From an uncultured Alphaproteobacteria bacterium (GTDB taxonomy: Bacteria; Pseudomonadota; Alphaproteobacteria; CALKHQ01), in assembly GCA_937988735.1 (NCBI GenBank), contig CALKHQ010000342.1, positions 1 to 14,834 on the forward strand: a stretch of 14,834 bases of DNA, written 5' to 3'. The notes beneath the pieces were generated by a model. The model had not been told where the DNA came from, ran no database searches, and saw only the letters and a program-made list of their open reading frames with translations. The position numbers and the translations under genes were made by a program. This document shows positions 1 to 5,076 of this stretch, piece by piece. Numbering within the stretch: position 1 is the stretch's first letter; every line of letters starts with the position of its first letter.

Positions 1-68
1 AGCCAGCCCCAGATCTGTCCGACCAGATAGATCACCGCATCGTCTCCAGGCGTGCTCGCGGGGGTCAT
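1..68 (-). CDS. 5' end of an unidentified gene, probably membrane protein (cut by window edge)
   Basis: Its ATG overlaps the TGA stop of the upstream OmpA/BON gene in an ATGA arrangement, and the frame stays open to the window edge. Only about 22 residues are visible: a polar start (MTPASTPGDD) followed by a hydrophobic, aromatic run (AVIYLVGQIWGWL) that looks like the beginning of a membrane helix. The 4-nt overlap implies translational coupling and a shared operon with the OmpA/BON gene, so a job in the same envelope process is likely. No family can be assigned from this fragment. The call rests on the overlap and the continuous frame. Confidence 0.6.
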   Translation of the reverse strand, partial: MTPASTPGDDAVIYLVGQIWGW

Positions 69-1540
69 TGCGCCGGAACGACCAGGAACTCGATCCTGCG
101 GTTCCGTTCGCGGCCCTCTGCAGTCGCATTGTCCGCGATCGGCACGAGATCGCCGTAGCCGGCAGCGATGAGCCGCGATTCGTCGACTCCCCGGCGCACA
201 AGATAATCCACCACGGCCTCTGCCCGCGCGGCGCTGATCGCTTCGCTCGCGGCGGGATCGTCCGATGCCTCGGTGTGCCCGCTCACTTCGACCTGTGCAT
301 CCGGACAGCGGCGGATGGTGAGCGCCACCGCCTCGAGCACGCTCTGCCCGGCGGGATCGAGATCGGCGCTGTCGCCGACGAATCTGATGCGGCTGTCCGC
401 GATCAGCGCGTTGAGCGCCCGCTGGCAGTCGCTGGTGCTGATGAGCTGGTCGTCGGCGATCGCCGGTACCGGCGCCGAATCGGCCCATGCCAGCAGCGCC
501 CGGGTGTCAGCCGGCGGCTCCTCCACCGGCGGGGTGGCCTCGGGCGTGCGGATTTCGATGGCGAGCCGCATGCCCTCCTGCTGGCCAAATATGGATGCCA
601 GCGCGTTGCGCGTGAGCTCGGCCATCTGCGGGTCGGCGACGATCCCGTCCAGGGTGAGCTTGCCCGGCTCGAGCTGCGCGACCGCCTGCTGCATCGCGCC
701 GACATGGCGGATCAGCGCGCCCGCCAGCCTGTGCCATTCCTCGGTTGCGACGCCGGGGACGATGACCAGCCCCTCTGCATCCACCCGCGGCACCCCCTGA
801 CGCTGGGCGAGAGCCACCAGCGCGTCGCGGGCGAAGCTGTCCGGCGCCTCGCCGGCGAGCACCAGGCGGTCCTGCTCGCGGGTAACGGAGAGCTGGTAGA
901 GCCGGGGGGCCAGCAGGACGACATCGACGGAGAGGGCAGGGGCCGATTCGCCGCCCAGGGCCGACTGCACGATCTCGGCCGTCTCCAGGTCCGCGACTGA
1001 GCCGGTGACGGTCAGGCTGTCCTCGGTGAGCGCGACCGTGCCCTCGAGGAGCCGTGCGGCCCGGTCGGCCGCGGCGACCGCCGCCTCGCGCCACGCAGCG
1101 TCCACTTCGCCCGGGACCACCTCAATGGCCGATTCGACGGCCAGCCCGGGCGCAGCTCCCGCAATCGCGGCCAGCACCGCGTCGGCCAGCGCCTGGTCGG
1201 GCACGCTGCCGCTGACGGTCAGGAGGTCCGACACCCGCACCGCCTGGATCGCGTAGCTGCGAGCCGGTGCAACAGTGGTGCCGTCAATGATCTCGGCCAC
1301 CCCGTCCAGCGACGCCAGTAACGCGATCACCTGGTCGCGCAGACCGGCTGCGGGCGCTTCGCCTTCGATCCGGAGGGTGCTCGCGCGGACGGAGAGGGTG
1401 GCCCAGTCAACGCCTTCGCGCCGCAGCGCGTCCGCGGCGCGGGCCGCCAGGTTCCGTTCGATGCGCGGAATGGCCACCGCCGGCACGATCGCGAACAGCG
1501 CCACCGTGAGCGCGATCGCAATCATCAGGCCCGTGCGCAT
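65..1540 (-). CDS. Membrane-anchored OmpA-domain protein with BON-like repeats
   Basis: 491 residues from an ATG at 1540. I chose this start because a membrane segment follows at once (about residues 5-23); a TTG 29 codons upstream is possible but would add a non-hydrophobic tail. The middle carries about five degenerate repeats with the BON pattern (strand, LxVxGxV turn, helix, strand) near residues 49-88, 98-142, 162-209, 217-261 and 286-331. A short Pro-rich linker near 331-345 leads to an OmpA peptidoglycan-binding domain (about 370-488) with SGHTE at 420-424, SAARAEAV with Arg439, and a GRERNRRIEF end. OmpA domains bind the diaminopimelate of peptidoglycan through an Asp and an Arg; the Asp of the usual GHTD is Glu424 here. 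The order TM, BON, OmpA resembles mycobacterial OmpATb/ArfA with more BON units. Probable role is an inner-membrane to cell-wall tether. The next gene overlaps its stop by 4 nt. Confidence 0.85.
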   Translation of the reverse strand: MRTGLMIAIALTVALFAIVPAVAIPRIERNLAARAADALRREGVDWATLSVRASTLRIEGEAPAAGLRDQVIALLASLDGVAEIIDGTTVAPARSYAIQAVRVSDLLTVSGSVPDQALADAVLAAIAGAAPGLAVESAIEVVPGEVDAAWREAAVAAADRAARLLEGTVALTEDSLTVTGSVADLETAEIVQSALGGESAPALSVDVVLLAPRLYQLSVTREQDRLVLAGEAPDSFARDALVALAQRQGVPRVDAEGLVIVPGVATEEWHRLAGALIRHVGAMQQAVAQLEPGKLTLDGIVADPQMAELTRNALASIFGQQEGMRLAIEIRTPEATPPVEEPPADTRALLAWADSAPVPAIADDQLISTSDCQRALNALIADSRIRFVGDSADLDPAGQSVLEAVALTIRRCPDAQVEVSGHTEASDDPAASEAISAARAEAVVDYLVRRGVDESRLIAAGYGDLVPIADNATAEGRERNRRIEFLVVPAQ

Positions 1541-1664
1541 CGCCGCCGATCTGATTGCCTTGTGGCCGCTTTCATCGCGGCAAGATAGCCAGAGCGCCGC
1601 GCGGCCGCAAATGATGCCGCAAGACAAAGGCCTTGGCGCTGCATGTCCTGACGCTGTGGAAGTC

Positions 1665-1740
<76 letters not shown>

Positions 1741-1759
1741 TCACGCTCGGCACGCGGGG

Positions 1760-1788
1760 TTTTGCTGCCGCGGCCCATGCGATGTCAA
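1760..1788 (-). promoter_or_regulatory. Probable promoter of the tRNA-Asn gene
   Basis: On the minus strand a perfect -35 hexamer TTGACA (1788-1783) is followed after 17 nt by GCAAAA (1765-1760), or CAAAAC one base further. The -10 is poor, but the -35 and spacing are ideal and transcription would begin roughly 10-15 nt before the mature tRNA. Position and the strong -35 carry the call. Confidence 0.55.
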
Positions 1789-1808
1789 GAGAGAAGAGGT
1801 CTGCCTGC

Positions 1809-1825
1809 CTTCGGGGTGCCCGAAG
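1809..1825 (-). terminator. Hairpin, possible terminator of the 65-residue ORF
   Basis: A perfect 7-bp stem CTTCGGG/CCCGAAG closes a 3-nt loop. It lies 9 nt beyond the stop of the small ORF and just upstream of the tRNA promoter. The downstream minus-strand sequence is pyrimidine-rich (GACCTCTTCTCTC) but lacks a true U-run, so intrinsic termination would be weak. It could equally be a 3'-end stabilising hairpin. Confidence 0.4.
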
Positions 1826-1833
1826 CGGCGGAT

Positions 1834-2031
1834 TCAGTAGCAGACGGCCGCGCCCTTGCGCCGCGCCATGGCGGCCCGGTCGGCGGCTGCGGCCATCGCG
1901 GACAGTGATTCGGCCAGCGCCCGGTTGCCCTCCCGTTCGGCGCGCTGCGCCATTGCCCACTTCATGCTCGCCTCGTGCTCCAGCTCGCGCAGCGCGGCGA
2001 TCTCATCGTTTGCTGAGAGTTTCTGTCCCAT
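1834..2031 (-). CDS. Small hypothetical protein, 65 aa
   Basis: The ATG at 2031 has a good ribosome binding site, GGGGAG, six nt upstream. The product is one long predicted Ala/Glu/Arg-rich amphipathic helix (residues about 6-58), starts MGQKLSANDEIAALRELEHE, and ends with a basic patch and the tail GAAVCY with a single Cys. There is no signal peptide or membrane segment, so it is probably cytoplasmic. I do not recognise the family and assign no function. Support comes from the RBS, the hairpin beyond the stop, and its place between two intergenic regions that carry signals. The alternative is a chance open frame in GC-rich DNA. Confidence 0.55.
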   Translation of the reverse strand: MGQKLSANDEIAALRELEHEASMKWAMAQRAEREGNRALAESLSAMAAAADRAAMARRKGAAVCY

Positions 2032-2243
2032 GACCCGCTCCCCGTTTCCCTGTGATGGCGGCCGTTCTGGTCGCCTGCGCGGGGAATGTGGGATCGACTG
2101 GTTAACGAAGCCCTACCGCGCGTCCATGACAGTAAAGGCATGCGGTTGGATGTCGCGGACCCATACGCGCCCACCGGGCACCGCCCGCTCCCAAACCCTT
2201 GTTCCGGAAGGATTTTTGGCGGATCCCCGGAGGGGACCCTGAT

Positions 2244-2278
2244 GCCCCGCCGCCGTGTGGGGGGACGTGCGGCGGGGC
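2244..2278. repeat. 10-bp GC-rich inverted repeat (hairpin)
   Basis: GCCCCGCCGC (2244-2253) pairs perfectly with GCGGCGGGGC (2269-2278) around a 15-nt loop. Just before it, TCCCC and GGGGA (2224-2236) could form a second small stem. Neither strand has a U-run after the stem, so it is not a classical terminator. An RNA structure or a protein-binding site is possible. Confidence 0.5.
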
Positions 2279-2318
2279 TGGCAGGTGTCAAGACGGCAAC
2301 CGGAAAGTCGCTAATGCC

Positions 2319-2390
2319 TTAACGGTTTCTTTATCTCGATTTGTCGCGCGATGCGCAATACTTAATAGCGAGGAATTAACGTTCTTTAAC
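2319..2390 (+). promoter_or_regulatory. AT-rich patch with clustered TTAA motifs (CtrA-like candidates)
   Basis: Four TTAA words occur at 2319, 2362, 2376 and 2386 in an otherwise very GC-rich region. Two arrangements resemble the alphaproteobacterial CtrA site TTAA-N7-TTAA: TTAA-N7-TTTA at 2319-2333 (one mismatch), and TTAA-N6-TTAAC at 2376-2390 (spacing one short). Another half-site, TTAACCA, lies on the minus strand at 2099-2105. These are candidates only. Confidence 0.3.
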
Positions 2391-2428
2391 CGCACGTTTG
2401 CTCTAAACCGACAGAAAAATCACGAACC

Positions 2429-2457
2429 TTGCCCTGCCCCGGGCCTTCGGATACAAC
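2429..2457 (+). promoter_or_regulatory. Candidate promoter of the DUF983 gene
   Basis: TTGCCC (2429-2434), a 17-nt spacer, then TACAAC (2452-2457) resembles a housekeeping -35/-10 pair. The -10 ends only 9 nt before the ATG at 2467, and no Shine-Dalgarno sequence is visible. If this promoter is used, the mRNA would have a leader of only about 0-3 nt. Confidence 0.45.
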
Positions 2458-2466
2458 CCGCGCGCC

Positions 2467-2874
2467 ATGACTCCGAACGGATCGAACCTCGATGCGGTGC
2501 CGTCGATCACGGTGCCGCGTCCGTTGCGTCCAAGCGTGCTGCGCGGGCTGGTCCGGCGCTGCCCCGCCTGCGGCCGCGGCCGCATGTTTGCCGGATACCT
2601 GAAGCTCCGCGAGCGCTGCGACAGCTGTTCGGAGCCGCTCGGCCACATCCGCGCCGACGATTTCCCGCCCTACATCACGATCCTGCTGGTCGGCCACATC
2701 ATCGTGCCGCTGGTGCTGTACGTCTACCAGACCTGGCAGCTCCCGACGTGGATCGGCCTGACGATCTGGCCGACACTGACCCTGGTGCTGACGCTGACGC
2801 TGCTTCCGCTGATCAAGGGCGGGGTGGTGGGCGTGATGTGGTCGCTGGGCCTGCGCGGGCGCGAGCGGCACTAG
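2467..2874 (+). CDS. DUF983 family zinc-ribbon membrane protein
   Basis: 135 residues. The N-terminal part carries two CxxC pairs (Cys32/Cys35 in CPACGRGRMF and Cys51/Cys54 in CDSC), a small zinc ribbon. The GHIRADDFPPYITI segment (59-72), typical of DUF983, follows. Two membrane helices (about 69-89 and 96-118) come next, then the conserved LLPLIKGGVVGVMW end. The family is common in Alphaproteobacteria and its function is not established. In several genomes members lie near cytochrome oxidase or nucleotide-metabolism genes, but no such neighbour occurs here. I chose the start as the only ATG that gives a normal-length N-terminus before the zinc ribbon; it lacks a ribosome binding site. The next gene follows after 93 bp. 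Confidence 0.88.
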   Translation: MTPNGSNLDAVPSITVPRPLRPSVLRGLVRRCPACGRGRMFAGYLKLRERCDSCSEPLGHIRADDFPPYITILLVGHIIVPLVLYVYQTWQLPTWIGLTIWPTLTLVLTLTLLPLIKGGVVGVMWSLGLRGRERH

Positions 2875-2881
2875 GGCTGCG

Positions 2882-2900
2882 GCCGGGCGCATCTCCCGGC
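2882..2900 (+). terminator. Small hairpin after the DUF983 gene
   Basis: GCCGGG (2882-2887) and CCCGGC (2895-2900) form a 6-bp stem with a 7-nt loop, 7 nt after the DUF983 stop. The sequence that follows is not U-rich (TCAGACTCTGTT). It may be a weak terminator or attenuating hairpin between the DUF983 and ATPase genes. Confidence 0.3.
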
Positions 2901-2967
2901 TCAGACTCTGTTAAACGTTCCAAGGCACAATCCGGGCAGCCATTCATCTGCTGCTGCGGAGCCTTGC

Positions 2968-4473
2968 ATGCTGCTCGGAGAGTCGCTGGTCGCGCACGGG
3001 TTCGTCACCCAGCAGGACGTGGACCGCGCCGTGGAGCGGCAACGTACCCACGGCGGGCGCCTCGGCGACAACCTGATCGCGCTTAATCTGATCAGCCGCG
3101 AAGTCCTCGACGCGGCGCTGACCGTCATCCCCACCGCGCCCAAGTCGATCGCCGACACCGGCATCGCCGACACCCTGCTGCTGCGTCTGATGCTGAAGGC
3201 GATGCTGGTCCAGGGCGACAACAACGCGAGCCGCCTGCGGCAGACGATGAAGCTGCCCTATGCGGTGACCAAGGAGCTGCTCCAGCTCGCGACCGACCAG
3301 AAGCTGGTCGAGGCGATGGGGGAGGAGAACGACGGCATCCGCCGTGGCGAGATGCGCTACGCCATGACCCGGCTGGGGCGTGACTGGGCGTCCGAGGCGA
3401 TGGCGCAGAGCCGGTATGTCGGCCCGGCGCCGGTGCCGCTCGATGCCTACACCCGCCAGGTCATCGCCCAGCGGCTGTCCAACGAGCGGATCGACGCCAA
3501 CCTGGTGCGCGAGTTCTTCCGGAACCTGGTGGTGCCGGAGTGGCTGATCCGCAAGCTGGGGCCGGCGGTCAACTCCGTGCATTCGATGCTGCTCTACGGC
3601 GGCGCCGGCAACGGCAAGACCACGATCGCCGAGCGCGTCGCCCGGATGTTCCAGAACATCATCTTCATCCCCTATGCCGTTGAGGTGGAAGGACAGATCG
3701 TCAAACTGTTCGACCCCTCGGTGCACCGGGTGTTCGAGCCGTCGCAGAACCGGCCGGCGGCGGCTGGCCAGGAGTTCAGCCGGGAGCGGATCACCGACAG
3801 CCTGCGGCGCGAGGAGATCGACATCCGCTATGCCGTCTGCCACCGGCCGATCGTGATGGCCGGCGGCGAGCTCACGCTGGAGATGCTGGACCTGCGCTAC
3901 AGCGACGCCGGCTTCTACGAGGCGCCGCTGCACATGAAGGCGATCAACGGCACGTTCATCATCGACGACTTCGGCCGCCAGCTCGTGACGCCGGAGCAGC
4001 TGCTGAACCGCTGGATCGTGCCGCTGGAAAGCCGGATCGACTTCCTGAAACTGCACACCGGCAAGAGCTTCCAGATCGCCTTCGACGCGTTCATCATCTT
4101 CTCGACGAACCTGCACCCGAAGGATCTGATGGATCCGGCGTTCCTGCGCCGCATCCCGTACAAGATGAACATCCCGTCGCCGTCGCCTGACGTGCACCGG
4201 GCCATCTTCGATTCGGTCGCCCGGGCCAATGGTCTGACGCTCACCGACGAGATCTACGCGATGATCTGCGAGGAGCTGCACGTGAAGCGGGGCGTACCGC
4301 TCGCGTCCTACCAGCCGAAGTTCATCGTCAACCAGGTGATCGCGTCGTGCAAGTTCGACGGGGTGCCGCCGGAATTCACGCCGCAGCGGATCGCCGACGC
4401 GCTGAGCAATCTCTACATCGACGAGGATGTCGAGGTCGCGGGGCGGCGCCCCCGCGCAATGGCGGCCGAATAG
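2968..4473 (+). CDS. AAA+ ATPase with N-terminal MshEN-like domain and winged-helix segment
   Basis: 501 residues; GGAG lies 6 nt before the ATG. Residues 2-54 match the two-part MshEN (GspE/PilB N-terminal) pattern: a 24-residue motif (LLGESLVAHG..., 2-25), a 5-residue link (RTHGG), and a second 24-residue motif (RLGDNLIALN..., 31-54). A segment resembling a winged helix follows (about 70-130), then an LT/RLGRDWA stretch and the linker YVGPAPVPL. The AAA+ core has Walker A GGAGNGKT (211-218, Lys217), Walker B FIIDDFG (Asp333-Asp334), sensor-1 FSTN (378-381) and arginine-finger candidates FLRR (392-395). It is cytoplasmic and soluble. The core belongs to a family usually labelled just 'ATPase' and has no secretion-ATPase signature beyond the N-terminus. 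MshEN domains bind cyclic di-GMP in PilB/MshE-type motors, so second-messenger control is an inference. Substrate unknown. Confidence 0.85.
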   Translation: MLLGESLVAHGFVTQQDVDRAVERQRTHGGRLGDNLIALNLISREVLDAALTVIPTAPKSIADTGIADTLLLRLMLKAMLVQGDNNASRLRQTMKLPYAVTKELLQLATDQKLVEAMGEENDGIRRGEMRYAMTRLGRDWASEAMAQSRYVGPAPVPLDAYTRQVIAQRLSNERIDANLVREFFRNLVVPEWLIRKLGPAVNSVHSMLLYGGAGNGKTTIAERVARMFQNIIFIPYAVEVEGQIVKLFDPSVHRVFEPSQNRPAAAGQEFSRERITDSLRREEIDIRYAVCHRPIVMAGGELTLEMLDLRYSDAGFYEAPLHMKAINGTFIIDDFGRQLVTPEQLLNRWIVPLESRIDFLKLHTGKSFQIAFDAFIIFSTNLHPKDLMDPAFLRRIPYKMNIPSPSPDVHRAIFDSVARANGLTLTDEIYAMICEELHVKRGVPLASYQPKFIVNQVIASCKFDGVPPEFTPQRIADALSNLYIDEDVEVAGRRPRAMAAE

Positions 4474-4515
4474 GAACCCCGGCCGCCCCGAAGTCATCCC
4501 TGGCGGCCGATCCCA

Positions 4516-4543
4516 TTTGCCGAGGCCCCTGCCTTTTGGCAAA
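4516..4543 (+). repeat. Two-level hairpin between the ATPase and YbjN genes
   Basis: TTTGCC (4516-4521) pairs with GGCAAA (4538-4543), and inside it AGGC (4523-4526) pairs with GCCT (4531-4534) around CCCT. It lies about 40 nt after the ATPase stop and 43 nt before the next start. It could end or process the upstream transcript; a U-run is missing. Confidence 0.35.
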
Positions 4544-4585
4544 CTCCGGCGACAATACCGAAAGCCGCTACCGGGGGGAGCCGTC

Positions 4586-5068
4586 GTGAAATCCGTAGCC
4601 AGGTCGTTCGTCGCGTTCGCAATGCTCATCGCGGCGGCGGTCGCTGCGCCTGCATTTGCCCAGTCGCTCACCGCCCAGTCCGTGGCGGCGGCCTTTCAGG
4701 CGCACGGCGTGAACGCCCAGATCGGCACCGACGACTACGGCGACCCCTACCTGCAGCTGCAGACCGGGGCGGCCCTGCCGTCCGATTTCGGCGACGTGTT
4801 CTTCTGGGACTGCGACGCCAACGGCAACTGCGACAGCATCCTGATGGTGGCGAGCTTCCGTCCGCAGCGGCGCCCCGTCTATCTCGACGCCATCAACCGC
4901 TGGAACGTCGAGCGCCGCTGGGTGCGCGCCTACATCGACTCGCAGAACTACATCGTCCTCGACATGGACGTGAGCGGGTACGGCGGCATCGGCGAGCAGG
5001 CGCTGCGCAACCAGGTCGGCCGCTTCGTCGAGAGCGTCGCCGACTTCGCCCGCTTCCTCCAGCGCTAG
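4586..5068 (+). CDS. Secreted YbjN-domain protein
   Basis: 160 residues from a GTG at 4586, chosen because a strong GGGGGGAG ribosome binding site lies 5 nt upstream and a signal peptide starts exactly there (KSVARSFVAFAML..., cleavage likely after AFA at about residue 25). The longer open frame upstream is Pro/Arg-rich and not plausible. The mature part has the YbjN pattern: a strand-rich segment with YLQLQTG and FFWDCDANGNCDSI, then NRWNVERRWVRAYID, YIVLDMDVSGYGGI and a C-terminal helix (NQVGRFVESVADFARFLQR). YbjN folds resemble type III secretion chaperones; in alphaproteobacteria secreted members are common and uncharacterised. The two Cys of CDANGNC could pair in the periplasm. It follows the ATPase by 112 bp and converges on the next gene, with 8 bp between stops. 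Confidence 0.85.
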   Translation: MKSVARSFVAFAMLIAAAVAAPAFAQSLTAQSVAAAFQAHGVNAQIGTDDYGDPYLQLQTGAALPSDFGDVFFWDCDANGNCDSILMVASFRPQRRPVYLDAINRWNVERRWVRAYIDSQNYIVLDMDVSGYGGIGEQALRNQVGRFVESVADFARFLQR

Positions 5069-5076
5069 GCGGACGT

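Larger units (their letters stand above)
2032..2466. other. 435-bp non-coding region between divergent genes
   Basis: No convincing gene is present; the short open frames here lack a ribosome binding site and a recognisable product. From left to right it holds the RBS of the minus-strand small ORF (around 2040), a TTAACCA half-site on the minus strand (2099-2105), a small CGGGC/GCCCG hairpin (2175-2187), a strong 10-bp GC hairpin (2244-2278), an AT-rich patch with four TTAA motifs (2319-2389), and a promoter-like pair directly before the DUF983 gene (2429-2457). It must serve as the upstream region of both neighbours and is long enough to hide a small RNA, though none is recognisable. Confidence 0.6.

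Noticed and set aside
2086..2322. 78-codon open frame in the non-coding region before the DUF983 gene
   Set aside because: No ribosome binding site, no recognisable pattern in the product, and it crosses the strong hairpin.
2944..4671. Open frame of 575 codons on the minus strand, antisense to the AAA+ ATPase gene
   Set aside because: The plus strand has Walker A, Walker B and sensor motifs; the antisense product looks like a GC-bias artefact and spans the neighbouring intergenic region and the YbjN start.
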